Below the pieces are notes generated by a model that made no database searches, was not told the DNA's origin, and worked only from the letters and a program-made list of their open reading frames with translations. From assembly GCA_047967505.1 (NCBI GenBank), contig CM106540.1: a stretch of 64,000 bases of DNA. The stretch is one strand, 5' to 3'. How positions within the stretch are numbered: position 1 is the first letter of the stretch; each line of letters opens with the position of its first letter. Positions 23,408 to 35,218 of this stretch are shown here, piece after piece. The DNA is from Dipteris shenzhenensis (lineage: Eukaryota; Polypodiophyta; Polypodiopsida; Gleicheniales). A program made the position numbers and the translations under genes.

Positions 23408-24165
23408 GTTTGATTCCGTGACTTTTACAGTAACTTTCGAATGCAGTTGATGTGAACTCTCCACCTTTGTCTGATCTCAATTTCTTCACCTTCCTCCCCG
23501 ATTCTTTCTCGACCATTACATGCCATTCCTTGAACTTACTAAAAGCCTCATCTTTAGTATTCAAGAAGTATATCCATATCCTTCTACTGTAGTCGTCGAT
23601 TAACGTCATGAAGTAGTAGGAACCACCCAAAGCTTTCGTCTCCATCTTTCCGCAGAGGTCCATGTGAACAAGCTCTAGAGGAGCCTTTGCCCTGCTGGTT
23701 TTTTTAGGAAAGGGCTACCGATGCTGCTTGCCCATCATGCAAGCTTCACATACATCGCGCAGATCTGAAATTTTTGGTAGGTCTGTAATCATTCCACTTT
23801 TATGCATCTCCTTTAAAGAACTAAGGTTTAGATGACAAAACCTCTCATGCCATAGCTTAGTGTTCTTCACATCGGCTCGAGCACTGAAAGCTGAGAGTTT
23901 GTAGATGTTGTTGCGCCGTGTACCTTTACCAATGACCTTCCCTTAAAGATCCAAAATCTGTATGCCATTCTCATGGAAGTGAACTTTGAGGTCCCGATCC
24001 ATGATCGTAGAGACAAACAACAAGTTCCTCTTGATATCTGGCACATAAAGAACATCAGAAAATTGTTTTACAACTCCATCTGACTTGAGAGCAATCGTAC
24101 CTTTTCCTTTTGCTGGACATTTTGCATCATTGCCGACTGCTACCCAGATGTCATTCCCTACCGAA
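23408..24165 (-). pseudogene. Copia pol fragment (gag-pre-integrase and integrase core)
   Basis: Minus-strand frames read as the middle of a copia polyprotein: VLYVPDIKRNLLFVS, a gag-pre-integrase Zn motif (LWHERFCHLN...CEACMMGKQH), then integrase with ELVHMDLCG, FMTLIDDYSRRIWIYF and LRSDKGGEFTS. Stops and missing ends show it is dead. It is sandwiched between the abrupt end of the satellite array and the AT-rich flank of the DUF7869-like gene. Confidence 0.85.
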
Positions 24166-25270
24166 CACCTATTTCATTAATTTTGGACTTTTTCTATTAT
24201 TTTTAGACGAAGCCCAAAAATCCTTCCCAAATGAAAAGTTTACTTTGTGAAAATATCCTTTCCAAATCAAAATTTTACTTTCAAAAAATATTCTTCCGAA
24301 ATCAAAAGTTCACTTTGTGGCACTATCATATTCACATAAAAATCTTGTTTTTTCAATCTATACTTTTGCACCAACATGCAAGAATTTGAAATAATCCTAT
24401 TTTAGAAATTCTAGCTATACCTAAGTTATTTGTTAATTTAATTTTTTTAATATTTGTCCTTGACGTGATAAATTTATAAATCCATGAGGAGACTTAAATA
24501 TAAAATTTCATGTAAATAAAATTGTCACTCGCAATATGCACAAAATTTTTAAAACTTTTAATAAATAGAAAAAAGATATGATGCCATAAGACTCAAGTTT
24601 TGTATTGAACCAAAGAATTATAATAGCAATTGTGGCTATCATTATATGTTTACATTGAGAGATGTTGCTCTCAGCTGGAGTCTTTGTATAAAATGATATA
24701 GATTGAACATATATTTACAATTTAAATTGTTGCTCTTAAAGAGCCTCAATTCGTGCCATCTGCATAATTTGACTTCCCATTGTCTTATTGCTCAATGTGA
24801 CAATCCCTTGCTAGGTGCCATCTGCATTAACTCCCACTTGTTTTGCCAAGCCTTGCCCCTTGGGTGCATTGACTCCCCATTGTTTTATTGTTCAATGTGA
24901 TAGTCCCTTGCTGGGTGCCATCTGCATTAACTCCCTATTGTCTTGCCAAGCCTTGACCCTTGGGTGACATCCAGTGCATATTTTGACTCTCATTTGACAT
25001 AGGAGGTGATGACTCTGATTATAATTGTCAATTGGCTTCTTGCCTAGTACCAAATAAAATCATTCAATGGACTTCGATACTTCACTTTAATCATGGACAT
25101 TCTTCATTTGCGCTGTCTCCTTCTACTTCCTCCATGGCTAGCATCCTTAAAAATTCGTGTATATGCAAAATACTTTGTTGTGGTATTTTCATTTTTTCTT
25201 CTACCTCATATCCCGTGCGCTTCTTTGATTTCTTTGCCCTTGAATGCCAAGACACTATGTCTTCGTTGAA
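24166..25270. repeat. AT-rich spacer with a tandem duplication
   Basis: No gene recognised. A ~100-bp unit is present twice in tandem at about 24735-24960, marked by GGTGCCATCTGCATTAACTC, TTGCCAAGCCTTG.CCCTTGGG and CCATTGTTTTATTG. 24163-24190 carries a 25-base motif repeated inverted at 40627-40651. Confidence 0.55.
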
Positions 25271-25272
25271 AC

Positions 25273-25758
25273 TTATGAGACTGCTTCATCATTTGGGACC
25301 CACTCCTTCATTATATAATTAGTATACAATGTGTTGTTATCCATATTCTCCTTCCTGCCCTTTGGCTCATACCATACCACTGTAAATGTTGTAGCTCTCC
25401 CTTGATCATCTCTTTGTACATCAACTACTTTTGCAACCCAGAACTTTACATTCTCATATTCATCATCTGATGGCCGAACCACAACAAAACAATCGACCTC
25501 TATATCTGCTTGTGGCATAAACTCTCTCTTCTTCGGTCCACAATATGGATGTGGGAGTAATGATACAAATTGACTTTCAAAGACTGGAGCTGGGCGCAAA
25601 TCATTATGAACATTTAGCCAAAACATATTGCATTCTTCCTTGACATCCTTTGAGCCTCGCATTCTCTCAAGATCCTTTATTAAATTTCGTGTATTGTTAA
25701 TTATAGTGGTAGTGTGTTCTTTCCAAGTAGGCTTCGAAACAAGATATCTCCGGAGCAT
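25273..25758 (-). pseudogene. DUF7869-like locus: C-terminal segment
   Basis: A 161-codon frame following the core with a frame break near 25.7 kb. Landmarks are KPTWKEHTTTIINNTRNL, ADIEVDCFVVVRPSDDEYEN, KFWVAKVVDVQRDDQGRATT and FTVVWYEPKG. The FWVAKVV...VVWYEP part looks like a small beta-barrel of the kind that ends such proteins. It continues the same minus-strand gene. Confidence 0.55.
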
Positions 25759-26554
25759 TTCCTCTTTGTAATCCTTCTATTTCACAGTTAGACCTCTCAT
25801 TGAATTCTTGTATAGGAGCCCATGTTGGATACCTTTCCTTACTGGGAATTGAAGTTAAGAGACTGTAAGGTTCTTCAGGCTCCCATTTTGTATCATGAGA
25901 ATACTGTTGCCATTGCATTACGGGTTTCTCATCTTTAAAAAAAAAATGAAAGTAGTGTGGATTGGTATGACCTATCAATGCATCACCACCCGTTTGTATG
26001 AAAGGTAGAATGAAGCTCTTCCAATCATACATTCTTTCGAGCCTCTCACATACTGTACTTTCCTTACAACCACCAACTTGCCTACCACATCTTCTTACCA
26101 AGTCATCTATTGTCTCCACATCCTTGCATTTAAGCTCTCTTGAGACTATGCTAAAAACCTGATTGATATCCTCATGTGTATGCCCAACGTACAAAAATCT
26201 ACATTCGACGTCATTGAAGATTCGATGAGCAACTAGCATGGAGCAGAATGCAAACATGAGTACATTCTTATTTTCTCGCCAGCAATTATCAGCTTGTATT
26301 CTCAAAGTCGATGGTAGGTGACCTTTTTCTACATGTACATTGCGAATTGCCTTCATAATAGATGTTACAACTTGATTGCTATCATGTAGATGCAAGGAAT
26401 CAATCCATATATCTGCAAATAACTTAATTCCATGCAGTAACACTCCACATAGATGGGTCTTTAGAAAGTGCTTTCCTTGTAATTTAGGTGGAGTGGCAAC
26501 AAAATGAGGCAATGTTGTTGTATTCTGATCCATGCCATCTACAATAAGGCACAT
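25697..26554 (-). pseudogene. DUF7869-like core domain (putative transposase-like)
   Basis: A 285-codon frame with the pattern I associate with DUF7869-type proteins: IVDGMDQNTTTLPHF, then a LKTHLCGVLLHG-like strand, LRIQADNCWRENKNVLMF and FLYVGHTHEDINQVFS. The spaced acidic residues (DGMDQ, QADN, THEDIN) resemble a metal-binding nuclease or transposase fold, but that function is inference. Family assignment is from memory and needs a profile search. The gene is split by frame breaks, its 5' end is cut off by the right satellite array, and it sits exactly between the two inverted arrays. Confidence 0.6.
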
Positions 26555-26696
26555 GTAGTCATCGGGATGCGAAATAACTTGCTCCTTCCAAAATGCATAT
26601 TTTTGTCTGGAACGTCGAATAAGGTCATGATGAGATTTTCAGTTTTTTTGTATAATTCCCTTTGATTTGGACATGTTGCACTCTCAATCGCTCACT

Positions 26697-27327
26697 TTAA
26701 ATTGTCATAGACATTTTTTGCCTCCTTGGGATTTTAACATATCCAAAGTTCTTCTTTCGAAGAGTAAACAAAGTATGAGAAGAAGCTACGGCATCCCCCC
26801 TTTGCCTTTGCTTTTCTACAATAGAGTCAAATACTTCAAGCTTTGTCAAGCCCATTGGAAGGTGCATTTCAATGATCACGTCACCGTTAGGGAGTTTGGT
26901 AGATATATGGGGTTGAGGTAAAGCATTTTCATGTATGGTCTTGCAAAATTGTTGCTTCCCTGATAGTTGAGATTCTTGATTTGGACCTTCCTCTATTACC
27001 GTGAATGCTAAATTTATTACTGCCCTTTGCCTTGGTGACTCAATCCCAATATGTACCATGGGATAATCCAGTAATATTGCGATATGCCTTATTGCAAATC
27101 TTTTTTCCATTTACGAGAGGTTTTACCTTTTGTCTTGAACTTAGCCTTTTATTGCCATTCTGAAGAAAGCAAGAGAGACTTGTGAGAAGGTATTCATTTC
27201 TTTCACTTCCTCTTCTTTGCCACACGTGTCCTCTACATTCCCTGATGTTTGCAAGATCAATGAAGAGCATACATCTTTGCTTGCAACATAGATATCCCAA
27301 TGCATTTAACATGTTCTCCTCCTTCAT
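26697..27327 (-). pseudogene. DUF7869-like locus: middle segment (Cys-rich)
   Basis: Overlapping minus-strand frames, with a frameshift near 27.05-27.1 kb. The upstream one gives CCKQRCMLFIDLANIRECRG and NGKKICNKAYRNITGLSHG, the type of Cys-containing N-terminal region found before such cores. The downstream one gives RQRAVINLAFTVIEEGPNQE and KLEVFDSIVEKQRQRGDAV. The order along the strand is consistent with one protein. Confidence 0.5.
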
Positions 27328-27402
27328 TACTCTCTTCCTCTTTGGTTGCTTTTATGGATCTGTCTCGATTCACTTTTTTTTCATGCACATGTATGACTGT
27401 TT

Positions 27403-28104
27403 TCATTCCTCGTGCACGTTATCTATATTTATGCACTTCTTCTTCTCACATTTGTTTGTAACCAAGTATCCATTATTGGTTGTTGCATCCTTGGCCATAT
27501 CACAATCAAAGTTAAATATTGAATAATCCTCTGTTGATCTCATCCTTGTTTTTAACATACTCTTAGGACCATTCAATGAATTCAATATCCTACGAGAGTA
27601 TTGAGAACCTTGAAACTCTTCCACTCTTGAGAGAACATCGCTCATTGGGACATCTTGCATGGCTTTCACAAATCCATAAGCTTGATTGACACCAGGTTTG
27701 TTAATATGCATGAACTCATCCACACTTGACAAGACATCACTATTGAAACCTTTTCCCTTCTCACTGTGCAAGAATTCATCCACCCCAAATAAGGCTTCGC
27801 TTCTAAAATCATTTTGTTTCTCGGAACCAATGAACTCATCCACTCCAGATAAGATGTCACTTCTATAATTGAGTACATTGAAATCATCCACATTTGAAGT
27901 GATAGAGCCTGGCACATGGGCACGTTTTTTAGGTCCTTTGATATTGTAGTATACCTTGTCTTTATCATTGAAAACCACGTGCCTCTTTCTCATGTTTAAA
28001 AATTTCATGCTCCATCTCATATTCTTGCCTACCTCATAGTAGGGATCACATACGGATGTTATGTTATCAACCATACCATCATCAGTGACTTTTAGAATCC
28101 TCAT
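27403..28104 (-). pseudogene. DUF7869-like locus: segment with LxxVDEF repeats
   Basis: A clean 233-codon frame. Its centre contains four imperfect 20-35-residue units keyed by LSGVDEF, LFGVDEF, LSSVDEF and LSRVEEF, each followed by a charged or Ser-rich spacer. The N-terminal part has NMRWSMKFLNMRKRHVVFND. It ends with a Lys/Cys-rich tail. It is part of the same minus-strand gene. Confidence 0.5.
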
Positions 28105-28161
28105 CTATGCAAACATTGCTCCACTTGTTCAAATCCCAATACTTCACCTTCTGCTACAGTC

Positions 28162-28545
28162 TTATTTGCAAATGATCTCATTTGTCAAATGTCCCCTATA
28201 GTAAAATCCAAGGTGGGTGGTGCACTTTGTATTCTTGATAATATCTATTGCATAAGTCTCATTTTTGTCCCATGCTATAAATGATTTGTTGGATGTATTG
28301 TAGGGCACAACATCTCCAAGTGTTTCCAAATCTCCACATTTATACTTTAGCTCAACATGTGTGCTAAGATTCTTTGATACAGTAACTGCCACCTTATCTT
28401 CGCCAAGTCTTCGAAAGTGGCAAACTAAATTGGGATCACTATCATGGATTGTAGCAAATGCAACTACTTCTCTTTTGCTACATAAAATCACATCCATCCC
28501 TGGAACAAAATCTATGGCCCTCTCCTTTGTGAGAGTCCTTTGCAA
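28162..28545 (-). pseudogene. DUF7869-like locus: 5'-most remaining exon
   Basis: A 127-codon frame preceded by a plausible acceptor (GCTACTGTAG). Landmarks are FVPGMDVILCSKREVVAFAT and CGDLETLGDVVPYNTSNKSF, a pattern reminiscent of small domains found in plant transposon proteins beside a TLG(D/E)AV motif. Upstream exons are absent because the satellite array begins about 100 bases away. Confidence 0.45.
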
Positions 28546-28639
28546 GCAAGCTACAGTAGCAACAATTACATAAATATTAGTCTCTTTTTAATAATCTACT
28601 CATTTATTATAATTTTTAATTAGTACTTAATTTATTGGT

Positions 28640-31600
28640 GGGAGAAGTTATCCGATCAAGTACTCATCAGATGGACATGCCACTTTGCATGCAACTCAAT
28701 AACACCTACATTGAGGTGCGTGCAAAGTATTATGCCCATCTTCTATGCTTTGCATGGTATATCACGCATTAAACACCATTTGTGCCTCCGTGTCATACAC
28801 AACCATAAAAAACACGGTCCTAGGTGTGTTATTCAAACAAGTACTTATCAGATGGGGGCTCCAATTTGCATGCAAGTCAAATATGCTTTGCATGGTCGAT
28901 CATGCATTATACACCGTTTTCCCCCTAATGATATGCACGTCCATAAAAAAACATGCCCTTAGGTGTGTTATCTGACCAAGTACTTATCGCATGGGTGTGC
29001 CTCTTTGAAAACAAGTAAATACCAATAAGTTTGAGGCAAAGGAAAAGTATTGTGCCCATCACATATGATTTGCATGGTCGATCGAGCATTAAATACCATT
29101 TTTGCCTTAGTGTCATGCACATCCGGAAAAAAACACGATGCTAGATATGTTACCCGATCAAGTACTTATGGGATAGGCATGCCACTTTGCATGTAAGTCA
29201 ATCCCACCTAGCTTAAGGTGTGTGCAAAGTATTGCACCCATCGGATATGCTTTGCATTGTCGATCAAGCATAAAATACTGTTTTTTCCTTAGTGTCATGC
29301 ACAACCATAAAAAAACACGGTCCTAGGTGTGTTATTCAAATAATTACTTCTCAGATGGGGGCTCCACTTTGCATTCAAGTCCATTTCAACTATGTTGAGA
29401 TGTGTGCAAAGTATTGTGACCATTGGATATGCTTTGCGTGTCGATCACGCATTATACACCATTTTTTCCCTAGTGATATGCACATCCGTAAAAAAGCACG
29501 CCCTTAGGTGTGTTATCTGACCAAGTACTTATCGGATGGGTGTGCCTCTTTGAGAACATGTCAATACCCCCTAGGTTGAGGCATAGGAAAATTATTGTGC
29601 CGATTGGATATCCTTTGCATTGTCGATCGAGCATTAAATACCATTTTTGCTCTAGTGTCATGCGAAAACACGTTGCTAGGTATATTATCTGACCAAGTAC
29701 TTATGGGATGGGCGTGCCACTTTGCATGTAAAATAATTCCAACTAGTTAAAGGTGTGTGAAAAGTAATGTGCCCATCAGATATGATTTGCATTGTCGATC
29801 AAGCATAAAACACCATTTTTGCCTTAGTGTCATGCACAACCATAAAAAAACACGGTCCTAGGTGTGTTATTCAAACAAGTACTTCTCAGATGGGGGGTCC
29901 ACTTTGCACACAAGTCTATTTCAACTAGTTTGAGGTGCGTGCAAAGTATTGTGACCATCGGATATGCTTTGCATGGTCGATCACGCATTATCCACCGTTT
30001 TACCCGTAGTGATATGCACATCCGCAAAAAAACACGCATGTTATCTGACCAAGTACTTATCTCATGGGTGTGCCTCTTTGAGAACATTTCAATACCACCT
30101 AGGTTGAGGTGTAGGAAAAGTCTTGTTCCCATCGGATATCCTTTGCATGGTCGATCGAGCATTAATTACTATTTTTGAGTGTCATGCACATCTGTAAAAA
30201 CACATGTTGCTAGGTATGTTATCCGATCAAGTACTTATGGGATGGGTGAGCCACTTTTCATGTAAGTCAATTCCAACTGTGCCTCTTTGAGAACATTTCA
30301 ACACCACCTAGGTTGAGGTGTAGGAAAAGTATTGTGCCCATCGGATATCCTTTGCATTGTCAATTGAGCATTAAATACTATTGTTGCTCATGTCATGCAC
30401 ATCTGTAAAAAAACATGCTACTAGGTATGTTATCCGATCAAGTACTTATGGGATGGGTGATCCACTTTGCATGTAAGTCAATTTCACCTAGTTTAAGGTG
30501 TGGGAAAATTATTATGCCCATCGGATATGCTTTTCATTCTTGATCAAGCATAAAACACCATTTTTGCCTTAGTGTCATGCACATCCGTAAAAAAACACAC
30601 TGCTAGGTATGTGATTCGATCAAGTACTTATGGGATGGGTGCTCCACGTTGCACGCAAGTCTATTTCAACTAGGTTGAGGTGTGTGCAAAGTATTGTGAC
30701 CATCGGATATGCTTTGCATGGTCGATCATGCATTATTCACTGTTTTTATCCATAGTGATATGCACATCTCAAAAAAACACGCCCTTAGGTATGTTATCTG
30801 ACCAAGTACGTATCGGATGGGTATGCCTCTTTGAGAACATTTCAATACCACCTAGGTTGAGGTGTAGGAAAAGTATTGTGCCCATCGGATATCCTTTGCA
30901 TGGTTGATCGAGCATTAAATACCAATTTTGCTCGTGTCATGCACATCTGTAAAAAAGCACGCTACTAGATTTGTTATTCGATCAAGTACTTATGGGATGG
31001 GCACTTCACTTTGCATGTAAGTCAATTTCACCTAGTTTAAGGTGTGTGCAAATTATTTTCCCATCGGATATGCTTTGCATTGTTGATCAAGCATAAAACA
31101 CCGTTTTTGCCTTACTATAATGCACAACCATAAAAGAACAGGGTCCTAGGTGTGTTATTCAGACAAGTACTTATCGGATGGGGGCTCCACTTTGCACCCA
31201 AGTCAAGTTAAACTAGGTTGAGGTGCATGAAAAGTATTGTGACCATTGGATAGGCTTTGCATGGTCAATCATGCATTATACACCGTTTTCCCCCTAGTGA
31301 TATGCACATCTGTAAAAAAACATGCCCTTAGGTGTGTTATCCAACCAAGTACTTATCTGATGGGTGTGCCTTTTTTTGAACAAGTCAATACCACGTAGGT
31401 TTAGGTGCAAGTAAAGTATTGTGCCGATTGGATATGCATTGCATGGTTGATTAAGCATTAAATACCGTTTTTGCCTTAGTGTCAAGCACATTTGTAAAAA
31501 AACACGATCCTAGGTGTGTTATCGGATCAAGTACTTATCTAACCGGCACACCACTTTTCATGCAACTCAATAACACCTAGGTTGAGGTGGGTGCAAAGTA

Positions 31601-32702
31601 TTGTGCCCATCGGATGTACTTTGCATGGTATATCACGTATTAAACTCCATTTGTGCCTCAATGTCATGCACAACCATAAAAAAACACGCTTTTAGGTGTG
31701 TTATCCGACCAACTGCTTATCAGATGGGTGTACCAATTTGCATGCAATGCAACACCACAAATTTTGAGGCTCATGCAAATTATTGTGCCCATCGGATATG
31801 CTTTGCATTGTCGATCAAGTATTAAACACCGTTTTGGCCTTAGTGTCATACACAACCGTCAAAAAATGTGGTCCTAGATGTGTTATTCGACTAAGTACTT
31901 ATGGGATGGGCATGCCACTTTTCATGTAAGTCAATAAAACCTAGGTTGAGATGTGTGCAAAGTATTGTGATGATGAGATATGCGTTGCATTGTCGATCAA
32001 GCATAAAACAACATTTTTGCCTTAGTGTCATGGACAACCAATAAAAAACATGGTCCTAGGTGTGATATTCAAAAAAGTACTTGTCGGATGGGGGAGCCAC
32101 TTTGCATGAAAGTCAATTTCAACTAGGTTGATGTGCATGCATAGTATTGTGTCTATCGTTTATGCTTTGCATGGGGGATCACAAATTATACACCATTTTC
32201 CCCCTAGTGTTATGCACATCCATCAAAGAACATGCTCTTAGGTGTATTATCATACCAAGTACTTATTGAATGGGTGTTCCACTTTGCATGGAACACCATA
32301 CCACCGATTTTGAGGCATGTGCAAAGTATTGTGCCCATTGGATATGCTTTGCATGGTAGATTGAGTATTAAATACCATTTTTGCCTTGGTGTCATGTAGA
32401 ACCGTCAAAAAACACGATCCTAGGTGTGTTTTTCAAACAAGTACTTATCGGATGGGGATGCCACTTTGCACACAAGTGAATACTACCTAGGTTGAGGAAT
32501 GTGCAAAGTCTTGTGTCCAGTGGATATGCTTTGCATAGTTGATCGCACATTATACACCATTTTGTTCCTAGTGTTATGCACAATCGTCATAAAATACGTT
32601 TGCAGATGTGTTATCCGAACAAGTACTTATGGGATGGGTGCACCACTTTGTATGCAAGTCAATACGACCTAGCTTGAGGCATGTACAAAGTTTTGTGCCC
32701 AT
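28640..32702 (-). repeat. Right satellite array, inverted relative to the left array
   Basis: The same 182-bp family as at 15.1-23.4 kb but reversed: TATGCTTTGCATGGTCGATC, CAAGTACTTAT.GGATGGG and ATGCACAACCAT...AAACACGG. The marker ATGCACAACC recurs at 29297, 29832, 31120 and 31665 (535 and 545 bp steps), so the trimer is partly preserved. Outer monomers (31.6-32.7 kb) are diverged, as in the left array. It is about half the length of the left array (4.1 vs 8.3 kb). Confidence 0.95.
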
Positions 32703-33010
32703 CAGAGAAATGTACAGATGCAATAATATTAGCAAATTCTCGGTATGCGTATATGTGTGTGTGTGGCAAACAATTTTGATACAACAAAGTAAACACCTAG
32801 TGCACAAATTATGCACTTCATACCTTGAGTATTGTGTCAAAATAAAAGCTGAAATAAGCTTGTTGATGAGGATAAATACACCCTTGTAAATACGCCCTTG
32901 AATAAAAGCACAGTTGTTGTATGACCACGATAGGATCGCTTTGACACGTGATTTTGCCCACGTGTAAGTTTGTAAATAGTATAAAAAATCATATAATAAT
33001 ATATTAATAG
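32703..33010. repeat. Right inverted-repeat arm: unique spacer
   Basis: Reverse complement of the 14831-15119 spacer, with (TG)n near 32754, TAAATACGCCCTTGAATAAA and ATAGGATCGCTTTGACA. Its similarity to the left spacer is clearly higher than between random satellite monomers. Confidence 0.85.
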
Positions 33011-33720
33011 TTTGCAAATGTGTATAGCAAGTAATGGGAAGTGGAAGTGGGAGTGAGGAGGGAGGAGTGGAATGGGAGAGGGGAGGTAATAGGGGTGTAT
33101 GATAATAAGTATAAAAAATAGTATAATAATATATTAATAGTTTGAAAATGGCAAGTGAGTAATGGGAAGTGGAAGTGAGAGTGGGGAGGGAGGAATGGAA
33201 TGGGAGAGGGGGAGGTAATAGGGGAGTAGGATAATAAGGGAGTGAAATGAGTGAGGGGAGTTAATAGGGGATGAAAAAGAGGAGGGTGAGATGGGGAAAT
33301 ATGGGATTTTGTGAAATGGGAGGAGTATGGGACGTGGTGGAAATGTGGGATGGGAGTAGTGGCAATGGGGGAGGAAGAAGAAATGGATGGGGGGAGGGCC
33401 AATGGAAGATTGGGATGAGGGATGGGGGTCCAATGGGAGAGGGGGAGTAATGGGAGCCAATGGGAGAGGGGAGGAATGGAAAGCCAATAGGAGAGGAGGA
33501 GGAAAACCTAGTTTTTCTTATATATAGTCTTCATTCTTCATTCATTCTCCCCTCATTTCATTCACTGAAGCAAGAAAGCAAGGACGAGCAAGAAAGCAAG
33601 GAAGGAAGAGCAAGAAACCAAGAAAGAGCAAAGTTACAAACTTTTTCTAGGTAGTTGTAAATTTCTTTTATTAATTCTTTATCTAAGTTTTGTAGATTTG
33701 TTTTTTTTTAATTTGAAGAG
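33011..33720. repeat. Right inverted-repeat arm: promoter-like block
   Basis: Reverse complement of 14060-14830. It holds the G/A-rich AATGGGA units, CCAATAGGAGAGGAGGAGG, TTTTTCTTATATATAGTCTT and AACTTTTTCTAGGTAGTTG. The first part is internally repeated, with TATTAATAG...AGTGGAAGTG at about 33000 and 33130, mirrored in the left arm. Confidence 0.85.
33517..33527 (+). promoter_or_regulatory. TATA box directed outward (right arm)
   Basis: CTTATATATAG on the plus strand, the counterpart of the minus-strand box at 14273-14284. Transcription would run into the GA-rich tract at 33720 onward. Sequence similarity only; no transcription evidence. Confidence 0.45.
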
Positions 33721-34420
33721 AGAGAAAGAAAGAAAGAGAGAGAGAAAGTTTAGAGAGAAGGAGAGGAGCCTTGGGGGTCGCGGCCTCTAGGAGGAAGAGG
33801 GAAGTGGAGGGGGGAGAGAGAGGGAGGAAAGGAGGGAGGGAGAAGCGATGGAAGAGGGGAGGGAGCAACGGAAGAGAGAGGGAGGGAGGAGTGGTGGAAG
33901 AGGGAGGGAGCGACGGAAGAGGGAGGGAAGGAGGGAGCGGCAGAAGAGGGGAGGGAGTGACGAAAGAGGGAGGGAGGAGCGACAGAAGAGGCGGAGGTAG
34001 GGAGGTAGGAGCGACGAAAGAGGGGAGCGAGCGGGGGTAGGGGGAGGCAGCAGGAGGGGGGGGCGGGGGTAGGGAGGCAGGAGAGGGGAGCAGGGGTAGG
34101 GGGCAACAGGGTAGGGGGAGGTGGGAGGGGGGAACGGGGGTAGGGAGGTAGGAGGGGGGGAGGCGGGGTAGGGGGCAGCAGGGTAGGGAGTGGGGGTAGG
34201 GAGGCAGGAGGGGGGAGCGGGGGTAGGGGGTAGCAGGGTAGGGGGAGGCAGGAGGGGGGAGCAGGGGTAGGGAGGCAGGAGGGGGGGAGGCGATGTAGGA
34301 GGCAACAGGGTAGGGCACGGGGGTAGGGGGAGGCGGGAGGGGGGGAGGTGGGGTAGGGGGTAGCAGGGTAGGGAGCGGGGGTAGGGGGAGGCAGGAGGGG
34401 GGAGTGGGGGTAGGGGGCAG
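33721..34420. repeat. G-rich polypurine minisatellite (right arm outer part)
   Basis: GA-rich runs, then imperfect ~30-40-bp units built from GGGGGTAGGGAGGCAGGAGG and GGGGAGCGGGGGTAGGG. Near its inner edge is GGGGGTCGCGGCCTCTAGGA, matching TCTAGAGGCCGTGGCCTCC at the same place in the left arm. It is cut off precisely by the LTR at 34421. The Pro/Leu-rich minus-strand frames are composition artefacts. Confidence 0.9.
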
Positions 34421-34589
34421 TGAGAGTGCTCTCAACGGAAGCAAGAACGGAAGAGGGAGAGAGAGAAACAGAGAGCCACACAAGTTTTGGTGGGTGCATA
34501 ACCCCCTAATCTTCTTTTTCATTCAATTATATATGTGTTTGAGTATTGTAATAACCATGGTAAAGGCACAGTGACCTTTAACATCCACA
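34421..34589 (-). mobile_element. Copia A 3' LTR (minus strand)
   Basis: Minus-strand LTR of 169 bp starting TGTGGATGTTAAAGGTCACT and ending TTGAGAGCACTCTCA. Near-identical relatives are at 53226-53389 and 60106-60287. It joins the G-rich arm directly, so the element inserted into the arm. Confidence 0.85.
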
Positions 34590-34642
34590 ACCTCCCACTT
34601 AAAGGAAAATGTGCCTTTAAGGGAGAATAACCAGTGAGCATA

Positions 34643-35213
34643 CTATCCAATGTCCATCAATGCATTACAATACTCAAACCACTGACTAGGTAGACTCTTC
34701 GTCAGCATATCTGTAGGGTTATCATCTGTATGAACCTTGACAAGCTCTATGCGCTTGTCCTCAAGTACCTCCCTGATGAAATGGTACCTGACCTCAATGT
34801 GTCTGGTCTTTGCATGAAAGACCGAATTTCGTGCTAGCTGAATAGCACTCATGGAATCACTATGCAATGTCAATACACCTCTATGAATCCCCAAATCTCC
34901 CACTAGCCGATCAAGCCATATAGCCTCCCTGCAACCCTCTATGGCTGCAACATACTCAGCCTTTGTGGTAGATAAAGCAATGCACTTCTGTGCGCGAGAC
35001 ATCCACAACATTGCACCACCTGCAAAGGTGAACACATAACTAGAAGTGGATCTCCTACTATCCACATGCCCTGCATAGTCTGAATCTATGTACCCAAGTA
35101 CATGCATGTATCCTCTACCAAAGTAGATGCACATCTCCTTGGTACCATTCATGTACCTCATGATGCACTTAATTGCATCCCAATGCCTCTTTCCTAGATT
35201 AGCCATATACCGG
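34643..35213 (-). pseudogene. Copia A pol fragment: RT end and RNase H
   Basis: The minus-strand frame gives SRYMANLGKRHWDAIK, YIDSDYAGHVDSRRSTSSYV, ALSTTKAEYVAAIEG and ADMLTK-like text (TDMLTKSLPSQWFEY), the standard end of a copia polyprotein. RNase H removes the RNA strand during replication. The frame is cut upstream at about 35218 by the insertion of copia B, so the rest of the polymerase lies elsewhere or is lost. Confidence 0.9.
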
Positions 35214-35218
35214 CTAAC

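Noticed and set aside
14831-33000. Possible CRISPR-like array from regularly spaced repeats
   Set aside because: Units are contiguous 182-bp satellite monomers without unique spacers, in a eukaryotic context.
33683-34522. Pro/Leu-rich minus-strand frames up to 279 codons
   Set aside because: Composition artefact of the G-rich minisatellite, crossing an LTR border.
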